DNA of 64,000 bases, from assembly GCA_012656075.1 (NCBI GenBank), contig JAAKBF010000159.1, positions 1 through 64,000 of the forward strand, written 5' to 3'. Below, piece after piece: positions 15,001 to 30,000 of this stretch; position 1 is the first letter of the stretch; each line of letters begins with the position of its first letter. The translations under genes and the position numbers were made by a program. Source of the DNA: Phytophthora hibernalis (lineage: Eukaryota > Oomycota > Peronosporomycetes > Peronosporales > Peronosporaceae). The notes beneath the pieces are model-generated. The model was not told the DNA's origin. It worked only from the letters and a program-made list of their open reading frames with translations, and did no database searches.

Positions 15001-18000
15001 TTCAGCAGTCGCGCCAGCAGTCGCGCATCCCTCATCGCGGTCTTCGGCACGGTAGCTTACGTCCTTGCCGTTCTTCAGAAACTTCGTCACCTCGTACGAC
15101 TCGTCTGGCAACACGTGCGTGCCGCTGGTCTCCATGCTGACGCTGATTGCCGCCGCTGCGGTGGTCTCGTGGTACTCCAGCAGTCGCGCATCCCTCATTG
15201 CGGTCTTCGGCACGGTAGCTTACGTCCTTGCCGTTCTTCAGAAACTTCGTCACCTCGTACGACTCGTCTGGCAACACGTGCGTGCCGCTGGTCTCCATGC
15301 TGACGCTGATTGCCGCCGCTGCGGTGGTCTCGTGGTACTTCAGTAGTCGCACCAGCAGTCGCGCATCCTCTTCGCGGTCTTCGGCACGTTATTTACGTCC
15401 TTGCCGTTCTTCAGAAACTTCGTCACCTCGTACGACTCGTCTGGCAACACGTGCGTGCCGCTGGTCTCCATGCTGACGCCGATTGCCGCTGCTGCAGTGG
15501 TCTCGTGGTACTCCAGCAGTCGCGCCAGCAGTCGCGCATCCCTCATCGCGGTCTTCGGCACAGCTTACGTCCTTGCCGTTCTTCAGAAACTTCGTCACCT
15601 CGTACGACTCGTCTGGCAACACGTGCGTGCCGCTGGTCTCCATGCTGACGCCGATTGCCGCTGCTGCGGTGGTCTCGTGGTACTCAGTAGTCGCGCCAGC
15701 AGTCGCGCATCCCTCATCGCGGTCTTCGGCACGTTATTTCACGTCCTTGCCGTTCTTCAGAAACTTCGTCACCTCGTACGACTCGTCTGGCAACACGTGC
15801 GTGCCGCTGGTCTCCATGCTGACGCTGATTGCCGCCGCTGCGGTGGCCTCGTGGTACTTCAGCAGTCGCGCCAGCAGTCGCGCATCCCTCGCGCGGTCTT
15901 CGGCACGTTATTTCACGTCCTTGCCGTTCTTCAGAAACTTCGTCACCTCGTACGACTCGTCTGGCAACACGTGCGTGCCGCTGGTCTCCATGCTGACGCC
16001 GATTGCCGCTGCTGCAGTGGTCTCGTGGTACTCCAGCAGTCGCGCATCCCTCATCGCGGTCTTCGGCACGGTAGCTTACGTCCTTGCCGTTCTTCAGAAA
16101 CTTCGTCACCTCGTACGACTCGTCTGGCAACACGTGCGTGCCGCTGGTCTCCATGCTGACGCCGATTGCCGCCGCTGCGGTACTCCAGCAGTCGCGCATC
16201 CCTCTTCGCGGTCTTCGGCACGTTATTTCACGTCCTTGCCGTTCTTCAGAAACTTCGTCACCTCGTACGACTCGTCTGGCAACACGTGCGTGCCGCTGGT
16301 CTCCATGCTGACGCCGATTGCCGCTGCTGCAGTGGTCTCGTGGTACTCCAGCAGTCGCGCATCCCTCATTGCGGTCTTTGGCACGGTAGCTTACGTCCTT
16401 GCCGTTCTTCAGAAACTTCGTCACCTCGTACGACTCGTCTGGCAACACGTGCGTGCCGCTGGTCTCCATGCTGACGCTGATTGCCGCTGCTGCGGTGGTC
16501 TCGTGGTACTCCAGCAGTCGCGCATCCCTCATTGCGGTCTTCGGCACGTTAGCTTACGTCCTTGCCGTTCTTCAGAAACTTCGTCACCTCGTACGACTCG
16601 TCTGGCAACACGTGCGTGCCGCTGGTCTCCATGCTGACGCCTGATTGCCGCTGCTGCGGTGGTCTCGTGGTACTTCAGTAGTCGCACCAGCAGTCGCGCA
16701 TCCCTCATCGCGGTCTTCGGCACGGTAGCTTACGTCCTTGCCGTTCTTCAGAAACTTCGTCACCTCGTACGACTCGTCTGGCAACACGTGCGTGCCGCTG
16801 GTCTCCATGCTGACGCTGATTGCCGCTGCTGCGGTGGCCTCGTGGTACTTCAGCAGTCGCGCCAGCAGTCGCGCATCCCTCATCGCGGTCTTCGGCACGG
16901 TAGCACGTCCTTGCCGTTCTTCAGAAACTTCGTCACCTCGTACGACTCGTCTGGCAACACGTGCGTGCCGCTGGTCTCCATGCTGACGCTGATTGCCGCC
17001 GCTGCGGTGGCCTCGTGGTACTTCAGTAGTCGCACCAGCAGTCGCGCATCCCTCATCGCGGTCTTCGGCACGTTATTTCACGTCCTTGCCGTTCTTCAGA
17101 AACTTCGTCACCTCGTACGACTCGTCTGGCAACACGTGCGTGCCGCTGGTCTCCATGCTGACGCTGATTGCCGCTGCTGCGGTGGTCTCGTGGTACTTCA
17201 GCAGTCGCGCCAGCAGTCGCGCATCCCTCATCGCGGTCTTCGGCACGTTATTTCACGTCCTTGCCGTTCTTCAGAAACTTCGTCACCTCGTACGACTCGT
17301 CTGGCAACACGTGCGTGCCGCTGGTCTCCATGCTGACGCCGATTGCCGCTGCTGCAGTGGTCTCGTGGTACTCCAGCAGTCGCGCATCCCTCATCGCGGT
17401 CTTCGGCACGGTAGCACGTCCTTGCCGTTCTTCAGAAACTTCGTCACCTCGTACGACTCGTCTGGCAACACGTGCGTGCCGCTGGTCTCCATGCTGACGC
17501 CGATTGCCGCTGCTGCGGTCTCGTGGTACTCCAGCAGTCGCGCATCCCTCTTCGCGGTCTTCGGCACGGTAGCTTACGTCCTTGCCGTTCTTCAGAAACT
17601 TCGTCACCTCGTACGACTCGTCTGGCAACACGTGCGTGCCGCTGGTCTCCATGCTGACGCCGATTGCCGCTGCTGCAGTGGTCTCGTGGTACTCCAGCAG
17701 TCGCGCATCCCTCATCGCGGTCTTCGGCACGGTAGCTTACGTCCTTGCCGTTCTTCAGAAACTTCGTCACCTCGTACGACTCGTCTGGCAACACGTGCGT
17801 GCCGCTGGTCTCCATGCTGACGCTGATTGCCGCCGCTGCGGTACTCCAGCAGTCGCGCATCCCTCTTCGCGGTCTTCGGCACGTTATTTCACGTCCTTGC
17901 CGTTCTTCAGAAACTTCGTCACCTCGTACGACTCGTCTGGCAACACGTGCGTGCCGCTGGTCTCCATGCTGACGCCGATTGCCGCTGCTGCAGTGGTCTC

Positions 18001-21000
18001 GTGGTACTCCAGCAGTCGCGCATCCCTCATTGCGGTCTTCGGCACGGTAGCTTACGTCCTTGCCGTTCTTCAGAAACTTCGTCACCTCGTACGACTCGTC
18101 TGGCAACACGTGCGTGCCGCTGGTCTCCATGCTGACGCTGATTGCCGCCGCTGCGGTGGTCTCGTGGTACTTCAGTAGTCGCACCAGCAGTCGCGCATCC
18201 CTCTTCGCGGTCTTCGGCACGTTATTTCACGTCCTTGCCGTTCTTCAGAAACTTCGTCACCTCGTACGACTCGTCTGGCAACACGTGCGTGCCGCTGGTC
18301 TCCATGCTGACGCTGATTGCCGCTGCTGCGGTGGCTCGTGGTACTTCAGCAGTCGCGCCAGCAGTCGCGCATCCCATCGCGGTCTTCGGCACGGTAGCAC
18401 GTCCTTGCCGTTCTTCAGAAACTTCGTCACCTCGTACGACTCGTCTGGCAACACGTGCGTGCCGCTGGTCTCCATGCTGACGCTGATTGCCGCTGCTGCG
18501 GTGGTCTCGTGGTACTCCAGCAGTCGCGCATCATCGCGGTCTTCGGCACGGTATTTACGTCCTTGCCGTTCTTCAGAAACTTCGTCACCTCGTACGACTC
18601 GTCTGGCAACACGTGCGTGCCGCTGGTCTCCATGCTGACGCTGATTGCCGCCGCTGCGGTGGTCTCGTGGTACTCCAGCAGTCGCGCCAGCAGTCGCGCA
18701 TCCCTCATCGCGGTCTTCGGCACGTTATTTCACGTCCTTGCCGTTCTTCAGAAACTTCGTCACCTCGTACGACTCGTCTGGCAACACGTGCGTGCCGCTG
18801 GTCTCCATGCTGACGCCGATTGCCGCTGCTGCGGTGGTCTCGTGGTACTTCAGCAGTCGCGCCAGCAGTCGCGCATCCCTCATCGCGGTCTTCGGCACGG
18901 TAGCTTACGTCCTTGCCGTTCTTCAGAAACTTCGTCACCTCGTACGACTCGTCTGGCAACACGTGCGTGCCGCTGGTCTCCATGCTGACGCCGATTGCCG
19001 CTGCTGCAGTGGTCTCGTGGTACTCCAGCAGTCGCGCATCCCTCATTGCGGTCTTCGGCACGGTATTTACGTCCTTGCCGTTCTTCAGAAACTTCGTCAC
19101 CTCGTACGACTCGTCTGGCAACACGTGCGTGCCGCTGGTCTCCATGCTGACGCTGATTGCCGCTGCTGCGGTGGTCTCGTGGTACTTCAGTAGTCGCTCC
19201 AGCAGTCGCGCATCCCTCTTCGCGGTCTTCGGCACGTTATTTCACGTCCTTGCCGTTCTTCAGAAACTTCGTCACCTCGTACGACTCGTCTGGCAACACG
19301 TGCGTGCCGCTGGTCTCCATGCTGACGCTGATTGCCGCTGCTGCGGTGGTCTCGTGGTACTTCAGCAGTCGCGCCAGCAGTCGCGCATCCCTCATCGCGG
19401 TCTTCGGCACGGTAGCTTACGTCCTTGCCGTTCTTCAGAAACTTCGTCACCTCGTACGACTCGTCTGGCAACACGTGCGTGCCGCTGGTCTCCATGCTGA
19501 CGCTGATTGCCGCTGCTGCGGTGGTCTCGTGGTACTTCAGCAGTCGCAGCAGTCGCGCATCCCTCATCGCGGTCTTCGGCACGGTAGCTTACGTCCTTGC
19601 CGTTCTTCAGAAACTTCGTCACCTCGTACGACTCGTCTGGCAACACGTGCGTGCCGCTGGTCTCCATGCTGACGCTGATTGCCGCTGCTGCGGTGGTCTC
19701 GTGGTACTCCAGCAGTCGCGCATCCCTCATTGCGGTCTTCGGCACGGTAGCTTACGTCCTTGCCGTTCTTCAGAAACTTCGTCACCTCGTACGACTCGTC
19801 TGGCAACACGTGCGTGCCGCTGGGCTCCATGCTGACGCTGATTGCCGCCGCTGCGGTGGCCTCGTGGTACTCCAGCAGTCGCACCAGCAGTCGCGCATCC
19901 CTCTTCGCGGTCTTCGGCACGTTATTTCACGTCCTTGCCGTTCTTCAGAAACTTCGTCACCTCGTACGACTCGTCTGGCAACACGTGCGTGCCGCTGGTC
20001 TCCATGCTGACGCTGATTGCCGCTGCTGCGGTGGTCTCGTGGTACTTCAGCAGTCGCGCCAGCAGTCGCGCATCCTCATCGCGGTCTTCGGCACGGTAGC
20101 TTACGTCCTTGCCGTTCTTCAGAAACTTCGTCACCTCGTACGACTCGTCTGGCAACACGTGCGTGCCGCTGGTCTCCATGCTGACGCTGATTGCCGCTGC
20201 TGCCGTGGTCTCGTGGTACTCCAGCAGTCGCGCATCCCTCATTGCGGTCTTCGGCACGGTAGCTTACGTCCTTGCCGTTCTTCAGAAACTTCGTCACCTC
20301 GTACGACTCGTCTGGCAACACGTGCGTGCCGCTGGGCTCCATGCTGACGCTGATTGCCGCTGCTGCGGTGGCCTCGTGGTACTTCAGTAGTCGCGCCAGC
20401 AGTCGCGCATCCCTCATCGCGGTCTTCGGCACGGTACACGTCCTTGCCGTTCTTCAGAAACTTCGTCACCTCGTACGACTCGTCTGGCAACACGTGCGTG
20501 CCGCTGGTCTCCATGCTGACGCCGATTGCCGCTGCTGCGGTGGTCTCGTGGTACTTCAGCAGTCGCGCCAGCAGTCGCGCATCCCTCATCGCGGTCTTCG
20601 GCACGTTATTTCACGTCCTTGCCGTTCTTCAGAAACTTCGTCACCTCGTACGACTCGTCTGGCAACACGTGCGTGCCGCTGGTCTCCATGCTGACGCTGA
20701 TTGCCGCTGCTGCGGTGGTCTCGTGGTACTCCAGCAGTCGCGCATCCTCATCGCGGTCTTCGGCACGGTAGCTTACGTCCTTGCCGTTCTTCAGAAACTT
20801 CGTCACCTCGTACGACTCGTCTGGCAACACGTGCGTGCCGCTGGTCTCCATGCTGACGCTGATTGCCGCTGCTGCGGTGGTCTCGTGGTACTCCAGCAGT
20901 CGCGCATCCTCTTCGCGGTCTTCGGCACGGTAGCTTACGTCCTTGCCGTTCTTCAGAAACTTCGTCACCTCGTACGACTCGTCTGGCAACACGTGCGTGC

Positions 21001-24000
21001 CGCTGGTCTCCATGCTGACGCTGATTGCCGCCGCTGCGTGTACTCCAGCAGTCGCGCATCCCTCTTCGCGGTCTTCGGCACGTTATTTCACGTCCTTGCC
21101 GTTCTTCAGAAACTTCGTCACCTCGTACGACTCGTCTGGCAACACGTGCGTGCCGCTGGTCTCCATGCTGACGCTGATTGCCGCTGCTGCGGTGGTCTCG
21201 TGGTACTCCAGCAGTCGCGCATCCTCTTCGCGGTCTTCGGCACGGTAGCACGTCCTTGCCGTTCTTCAGAAACTTCGTCACCTCGTACGACTCGTCTGGC
21301 AACACGTGCGTGCCGCTGGTCTCCATGCTGACGCCGATTGCCGCTGCCGCGGTGGCCTCGTGGTACTCCAGCAGTCGCGCATCCTCTCATCGCGGTCTTC
21401 GGCACGTTATTTCACGTCCTTGCCGTTCTTCAGAAACTTCGTCACCTCGTACGACTCGTCTGGCAACACGTGCGTGCCGCTGGTCTCCATGCTGACGCCG
21501 ATTGCCGCTGCTGCGGTGGTCTCGTGGTACTCCAGCAGTCGCGCATCCCTCTTCGCGGTCTTCGGCACGGTAGCTTACGTCCTTGCCGTTCTTCAGAAAC
21601 TTCGTCACCTCGTACGACTCGTCTGGCAACACGTGCGTGCCGCTGGTCTCCATGCTGACGCTGATTGCCGCTGCTGCGGTGGTCTCGTGGTACTCCAGCA
21701 GTCGCGCCAGCAGTCGCGCATCCTCATCGCGGTCTTCGGCACGTTATTTCACGTCCTTGCCGTTCTTCAGAAACTTCGTCACCTCGTACGACTCGTCTGG
21801 CAACACGTGCGTGCCGCTGGTCTCCATGCTGACGCTGATTGCCGCCGCTGCGGTGGTCTCGTGGTACTCCAGCAGTCGCGCATCCCTCTTCGCGGTCTTC
21901 GGCACGGTAGCTTACGTCCTTGCCGTTCTTCAGAAACTTCGTCACCTCGTACGACTCGTCTGGCAACACGTGCGTGCCGCTGGTCTCCATGCTGACGCTG
22001 ATTGCCGCTGCTGCGGTGGTCTCGTGGTACTTCAGCAGTCGCGCCAGCAGTCGCGCATCCTCATCGCGGTCTTCGGCACGGTATTTACGTCCTTGCCGTT
22101 CTTCAGAAACTTCGTCACCTCGTACGACTCGTCTGGCAACACGTGCGTGCCGCTGGTCTCCATGCTGACGCTGATTGCCGCTGCTGCGGTGGTCTCGTGG
22201 TACTCCAGCAGTCGCGCATCCCTCATCGCGGTCTTCGGCACGGTATTTACGTCCTTGCCGTTCTTCAGAGACTTCGTCACCTCGTACGACTCGTCTGGCA
22301 ACACGTGCGTGCCGCTGGTCTCCATGCTGACGCTGATCGCCGCCGCTGCGTGTACTCCAGCAGTCGTGCATCCCTCTTCGCGGTCTTCGGCACGTTATTT
22401 CACGTCCTTGCCGTTCTTCAGAAACTTCGTCACCTCGTACGACTCGTCTGGCAACACGTGCGTGCCGCTGGTCTCCATGCTGACGCTGATTGCCGCTGCC
22501 GCGGTGGCCTCGTGGTACTCCAGCAGTCGCGCATCCTCTTCGCGGTCTTCGGCACGGTAGCTTACGTCCTTGCCGTTCTTCAGAAACTTCGTCACCTCGT
22601 GCGACTCGTCTGGCAACACGTGCGTGCCGCTGGTCTCCATGCTGACGCCGATTGCCGCTGCTGCGGTCTCGTGGTCTCAAAGTCGCTCCAGCAGTCGCGC
22701 ATCCCTCATCGCGGTCTTCGGCACGTTATTTCACGTCCTTGCCGTTCTTCAGAAACTTCGTCACCTCGTACGACTCGTCTGGCAACACGTGCGTGCCGCT
22801 GGTCTCCATGCTGACGCCGATTGCCGCTGCTGCGGTGGTCTCGTGGTACTCCAGCAGTCGCGCATCCCTCTTCGCGGTCTTCGGCACGGTAGCTTACGTC
22901 CTTGCCGTTCTTCAGAAACTTCGTCACCTCGTACGACTCGTCTGGCAACACGTGCGTGCCGCTGGTCTCCATGCCGACGCTGATTGCCGCCGCTGCGGTA
23001 CTCCAGCAGTCGTGCATCCCTCTTCGCGGTCTTCGGCACGTTATTTCACGTCCTTGCCGTTCTTCAGAAACTTCGTCACCTCGTACGACTCGTCTGGCAA
23101 CACGTGCGTGCCGCTGGTCTCCATGCTGACGCCGATTGCCGCTGCTGCGGTGGTCTCGTGGTACTCCAGCAGTCGCGCATCCCTCTTCGCGGTCTTCGGC
23201 ACGGTAGCTTACGTCCTTGCCGTTCTTCAGAAACTTCGTCACCTCGTACGACTCGTCTGGCAACACGTGCGTGCCGCTGGTCTCCATGCTGACGCTGATT
23301 GCCGCCGCTGCGGTGGTCTCGTGGTACTCCAGCAGTCGCGCATCCCTCATCGCGGTCTTCGGCACGTTATTTCACGTCCTTGCCGTTCTTCAGAAACTTC
23401 GTCACCTCGTACGACTCGTCTGGCAACACGTGCGTGCCGCTGGTCTCCATGCTGACGCTGATTGCCGCTGCTGCGGTGGCCTCGTGGTACTCCAGCAGTC
23501 GCGCATCCCTCTTCGCGGTCTTCGGCACGGTAGCTTACGTCCTTGCCGTTCTTCAGAAACTTCGTCACCTCGTACGACTCGTCTGGCAACACGTGCGTGC
23601 CGCTGGTCTCCATGCTGACGCTGATTGCCGCTGCTGCGGTGGTCTCGTGGTACTCCAGCAGTCGCGCCAGCAGTCGCGCATCCTCATCGCGGTCTTCGGC
23701 ACGTTATTTCACGTCCTTGCCGTTCTTCAGAAACTTCGTCACCTCGTACGACTCGTCTGGCAACACGTGCGTGCCGCTGGTCTCCATGCTGACGCTGATT
23801 GCCGCTGCTGCGGTGGCCTCGTGGTACTCCAGCAGTCGCGCATCCCTCATCGCGGTCTTCGGCACGTTATTTCGTCCTTGCCGTTCTTCAGAAACTTCGT
23901 CACCTCGTACGACTCGTCTGGCAACACGTGCGTGCCGCTGGTCTCCATGCTGACGCTGATTGCCGCCGCTGCGGTGGTCTCGTGGTACTCCAGCAGTCGC

Positions 24001-27000
24001 GCATCCCTCTTCGCGGTCTTCGGCACGGTAGCTTACGTCCTTGCCGTTCTTCAGAAACTTCGTCACCTCGTACGACTCGTCTGGCAACACGTGCGTGCCG
24101 CTGGTCTCCATGCTGACGCTGATTGCCGCCGCTGCGGTGGCCTCGTGGTACTCCAGCAGTCGCGCCAGCAGTCGCGCATCCCTCATCGCGGTCTTCGGCA
24201 CGTTATTTCACGTCCTTGCCGTTCTTCAGAAACTTCGTCACCTCGTACGACTCGTCTGGCAACACGTGCGTGCCGCTGGTCTCCATGCTGACGCTGATTG
24301 CCGCTGCTGCGGTGGTCTCGTGGTACTCCAGCAGTCGCGCATCCCTCTTCGCGGTCTTCGGCACGGTAGCTTACGTCCTTGCCGTTCTTCAGAAACTTCG
24401 TCACCTCGTACGACTCGTCTGGCAACACGTGCGTGCCGCTGGTCTCCATGCTGACGCTGATTGCCGCCGCTGCGGTGGCCTCGTGGTACTCCAGCAGTCG
24501 CGCATCCCTCATCGCGGTCTTCGGCACGTTATTTCACGTCCTTGCCGTTCTTCAGAAACTTCGTCACCTCGTACGACTCGTCTGGCAACACGTGCGTGCC
24601 GCTGGTCTCCATGCTGACGCTGATTGCCGCTGCTGCGGTGGTCTCGTGGTACTCCAGCAGTCGCGCATCCCTCTTCGCGGTCTTCGGCACGGTAGCTTAC
24701 GTCCTTGCCGTTCTTCAGAAACTTCGTCACCTCGTACGACTCGTCTGGCAACACGTGCGTGCCGCTGGTCTCCATGCTGACGCTGATTGCCGCCGCTGCG
24801 GTGGCCTCGTGGTACTCCAGCAGTCGCGCCAGCAGTCGCGCATCCCTCATCGCGGTCTTCGGCACGTTATTTCACGTCCTTGCCGTTCTTCAGAAACTTC
24901 GTCACCTCGTACGACTCGTCTGGCAACACGTGCGTGCCGCTGGTCTCCATGCTGACGCTGATTGCCGCCGCTGCGGTGGCCTCGTGGTACTCCAGCAGTC
25001 GCGCATCCCTCTTCGCGGTCTTCGGCACGGTAGCTTACGTCCTTGCCGTTCTTCAGAAACTTCGTCACCTCGTACGACTCGTCTGGCAACACGTGCGTGC
25101 CGCTGGTCTCCATGCTGACGCTGATTGCCGCTGCTGCGGTGGCCTCGTGGTACTTCAGCAGTCGCGCCAGCAGTCGCGCATCCCTCATCGCGGTCTTCGG
25201 CACGGTAGCTTACGTCCTTGCCGTTCTTCAGAAACTTCGTCACCTCGTACGACTCGTCTGGCAACACGTGCGTGCCGCTGGTCTCCATGCTGACGCTGAT
25301 TGCCGCCGCTGCGGTGGCCTCGTGGTACTCCAGCAGTCGCGCCAGCAGTCGCGCATCCTCATCGCGGTCTTCGGCACGGTAGCTTACGTCCTTGCCGTTC
25401 TTCAGAAACTTCGTCACCTCGTACGACTCGTCTGGCAACACGTGCGTGCCGCTGGTCTCCATGCTGACGCTGATTGCCGCCGCTGCGGTACTCCAGCAGT
25501 CGCGCATCCCTCTTCGCGGTCTTCGGCACGTTATTTCACGTCCTTGCCGTTCTTCAGAAACTTCGTCACCTCGTACGACTCGTCTGGCAACACGTGCGTG
25601 CCGCTGGTCTCCATGCTGACGCTGATTGCCGCCGCTGCGGTGGCCTCGTGGTACTCCAGCAGTCGCGCATCCCTCTTCGCGGTCTTCGGCACGGTAGCTT
25701 ACGTCCTTGCCGTTCTTCAGAAACTTCGTCACCTCGTACGACTCGTCTGGCAACACGTGCGTGCCGCTGGTCTCCATGCTGACGCTGATTGCCGCCGCTG
25801 CGGTGGCCTCGTGGTACTCCAGCAGTCGCGCCAGCAGTCGCGCATCCCTCATCGCGGTCTTCGGCACGTTATTTCACGTCCTTGCCGTTCTTCAGAAACT
25901 TCGTCACCTCGTACGACTCGTCTGGCAACACGTGCGTGCCGCTGGTCTCCATGCTGACGCTGATTGCCGCCGCCGCGGTGGCCTCGTGGTACTCCAGCAG
26001 TCGCGCATCCCTCATCGCGGTCTTCGGCACGGTAGCTTACGTCCTTGCCGTTCTTCAGAAACTTCGTCACCTCGTACGACTCGTCTGGCATCACGTGCGT
26101 GCCGCTGGTCTCCATGCTGACGCTGATCGCCGCTGCTGCGGTGGCCTCGTGGTACTTCAGCAGTCGCGCCAGCAGTCGCGCATCCCTCATCGCGGTCTTC
26201 GGCACGGTAGCTTACGTCCTTGCCGTTCTTCAGAAACTTCGTCACCTCGTACGACTCGTCTGGCAACACGTGCGTGCCGCTGGTCTCCATGCTGACGCTG
26301 ATTGCCGCCGCCGCGGTGGCCTCGTGGTACTCCAGCAGTCGCGCATCCCTCATCGCGGTCTTCGGCACGGTAGCTTACGTCCTTGCCGTTCTTCAGAAAC
26401 TTCGTCACCTCGTACGACTCGTCTGGCAACACGTGCGTGCCGCTGGTCTCCATGCTGACGCTGATCGCCGCTGCTGCGGTGGCCTCGTGGTACTTCAGCA
26501 GTCGCGCCAGCAGTCGCGCATCCCTCATCGCGGTCTTCGGCACGGTAGCTTACGTCCTTGCCGTTCTTCAGAAACTTCGTCACCTCGTACGACTCGTCTG
26601 GCAACACGTGCGTGCCGCTGGTCTCCATGCTGACGCTGATTGCCGCCGCCGCGGTGGCTCGTGGTACTCCAGCAGTCGCGCCAGCAGTCGCGCATCCCTC
26701 ATCGCGGTCTTCGGCACGGTAGCTTACGTCCTTGCCGTTCTTCAGAAACTTCGTCACCTCGTACGACTCGTCTGGCAACACGTGCGTGCCGCTGGTCTCC
26801 ATGCTGACGCTGATCGCCGCCGCTGCGGTACTCCAGCAGTCGCGCATCCCTCTTCGCGGTCTTCGGCACGTTATTTCACGTCCTTGCCGTTCTTCAGAAA
26901 CTTCGTCACCTCGTACGACTCGTCTGGCAACACGTGCGTGCCGCTGGTCTCCATGCTGACGCCGATTGCCGCTGCTGCAGTGGTCTCGTGGTACTCCAGC

Positions 27001-30000
27001 AGTCGCGCATCCCTCTTCGCGGTCTTCGGCACGGTAGCTTACGTCCTTGCCGTTCTTCAGAAACTTCGTCACCTCGTACGACTCGTCTGGCAACACGTGC
27101 GTGCCGCTGGTCTCCATGCTGACGCTGATTGCCGCTGCTGCGGTGGCCTCGTGGTACTTCAGCAGTCGCGCCAGCAGTCGCGCATCCCTCATCGCGGTCT
27201 TCGGCACGGTAGCTTACGTCCTTGCCGTTCTTCAGAAACTTCGTCACCTCGTACGACTCGTCTGGCAACACGTGCGTGCCGCTGGTCTCCATGCTGACGC
27301 TGATTGCCGCCGCCGCGGTGGCTCGTGGTACTCCAGCAGTCGCGCATCCCTCTTCGCGGTCTTCGGCACGGTAGCTTACGTCCTTGCCGTTCTTCAGAAA
27401 CTTCGTCACCTCGTACGACTCGTCTGGCAACACGTGCGTGCCGCTGGTCTCCATGCTGACGCTGATTGCCGCCGCCGCGGTGGCCTCGTGGTACTCCAGC
27501 AGTCGCGCCAGCAGTCGCGCATCCCTCATCGCGGTCTTCGGCACGTTATTTCACGTCCTTGCCGTTCTTCAGAAACTTCGTCACCTCGTACGACTCGTCT
27601 GGCAACACGTGCGTGCCGCTGGTCTCCATGCTGACGCCGATTGCCGCTGCTGCAGTGGTCTCGTGGTACTCCAGCAGTCGCGCATCCCTCTTCGCGGTCT
27701 TCGGCACGGTAGCTTACGTCCTTGCCGTTCTTCAGAAACTTCGTCACCTCGTACGACTCGTCTGGCAACACGTGCGTGCCGCTGGTCTCCATGCTGACGC
27801 TGATCGCCGCTGCTGCGGTGGCCTCGTGGTACTTCAGCAGTCGCGCCAGCAGTCGCGCATCCCTCATCGCGGTCTTCGGCACGGTAGCTTACGTCCTTGC
27901 CGTTCTTCAGAAACTTCGTCACCTCGTACGACTCGTCTGGCAACACGTGCGTGCCGCTGGTCTCCATGCTGACGCTGATTGCCGCTGCTGCGGTGGCCTC
28001 GTGGTACTTCAGCAGTCGCGCCAGCAGTCGCGCATCCTCATCGCGGTCTTCGGCACGGTAGCTTACGTCCTTGCCGTTCTTCAGAAACTTCGTCACCTCG
28101 TGCGACTCGTCTGGCAACACGTGCGTGCCGCTGGTCTCCATGCTGACGCTGATTGCCGCCGCCGCGGTGGCCTCGTGGTACTCCAGCAGTCGCGCATCCC
28201 TCATCGCGGTCTTCGGCACGGTAGCTTACGTCCTTGCCGTTCTTCAGAAACTTCGTCACCTCGTACGACTCGTCTGGCAACACGTGCGTGCCGCTGGTCT
28301 CCATGCTGACGCCGATTGCCGCTGCTGCAGTGGTCTCGTGGTACTCCAGCAGTCGCGCATCCCTCATCGCGGTCTTCGGCACGGTAGCTTACGTCCTTGC
28401 CGTTCTTCAGAAACTTCGTCACCTCGTACGACTCGTCTGGCAACACGTGCGTGCCGCTGGTCTCCATGCTGACGCTGGTCGCCGCCGCTGCGGTACTCCA
28501 GCAGTCGCGCATCCCTCTTCGCGGTCTTCGGCACGTTATTTCACGTCCTTGCCGTTCTTCAGAGACTTCGTCACCTCGTACGACTCGTCTGGCAACACGT
28601 GCGTGCCGCTGGTCTCCATGCTGATGCCGATTGCCGCTGCTGCAGTGGTCTCGTGGTACTCCAGCAGTCGGCGCATCCCTCATCGCGGTCTTCGGCACGG
28701 TAGCTTACGTCCTTGCCGTTCTTCAGAAACTTCGTCACCTCGTACGACTCGTCTGGCAACACGTGCGTGCCGCTGGTCTCCATGCTGACGCTGATTGCCG
28801 CAGCTGCGGTGGCCTCGTGGTACTCCAGCAGTCGCGCATCCCTCATCGCGGTCTTTGGCACGGTAGCTTACGTCCTTGCCGTTCTTTAGAAACTTCGTCA
28901 CCTCGTACGACTCGTCTGGCAACACGTGCGTGCCGCTGGTCTCCATGCTGACGCCGATTGCCGCTGCTGCAGTGGTCTCGTGGTACTCCAGCAGTCGCGC
29001 ATCCCTCATCGCGGTCTTCGGCACGGTAGCTTACGTCCTTGCCGTTCTTCAGAAACTTCGTCACCTCGTACGACTCGTCTGGCAACACGTGCGTGCCGCT
29101 GGTCTCCATGCTGACGCTGATTGCCGCAGCTGCGGTGGCCTCGTGGTACTCCAGCAGTCGCGCATCCCTCATCGCGGTCTTTGGCACGGTAGCTTACGTC
29201 CTTGCCGTTCTTTAGAAACTTCGTCACCTCGTACGACTCGTCTGGCAACACGTGCGTGCCGCTGGTCTCCATGCTGACGCCGATTGCCGCTGCTGCAGTG
29301 GTCTCGTGGTACTCCAGCAGTCGCGCATCCCTCATCGCGGTCTTCGGCACGGTAGCTTACGTCCTTGCCGTTCTTCAGAAACTTCGTCACCTCGTACGAC
29401 TCGTCTGGCAACACGTGCGTGCCGCTGGTCTCCATGCTGACGCTGATTGCCGCCGCCGCGGTGGCCTCGTGGTACTCCAGCAGTCGCGCATCCCTCATCG
29501 CGGTCGTCGGCACGGTAGCTTACGTCCTTGCCGTTCTTCAGAAACTTCGTCACCTCGTGCGACTCGTCTGGCAACACGTGCGTGCCGCTGGTCTCCATGC
29601 TGACGCCGATTGCCGCTGCTGCAGTGGTCTCGTGGTACTCCAGCAGTCGCGCATCCCTCATCGCGGTCTTCGGCACGGTAGCTTACGTCCTTGCCGTTCT
29701 TCAGAAACTTCGTCACCTCGTACGACTCGTCTGGCAACACGTGCGTGCCGCTGGTCTCCATGCTGACGCTGATTGCCGCAGCTGCGGTGGCCTCGTGGTA
29801 CTCCAGCAGTCGCGCATCCCTCATCGCGGTCTTTGGCACGGTAGCTTACGTCCTTGCCGTTCTTCAGAAACTTCGTCACCTCGTACGACTCGTCTGGCAA
29901 CACGTGCGTGCCGCTGGTCTCCATGCTGACGCCGATTGCCGCTGCTGCAGTGGTCTCGTGGTACTCCAGCAGTCGCGCATCCCTCATCGCGGTCTTCGGC

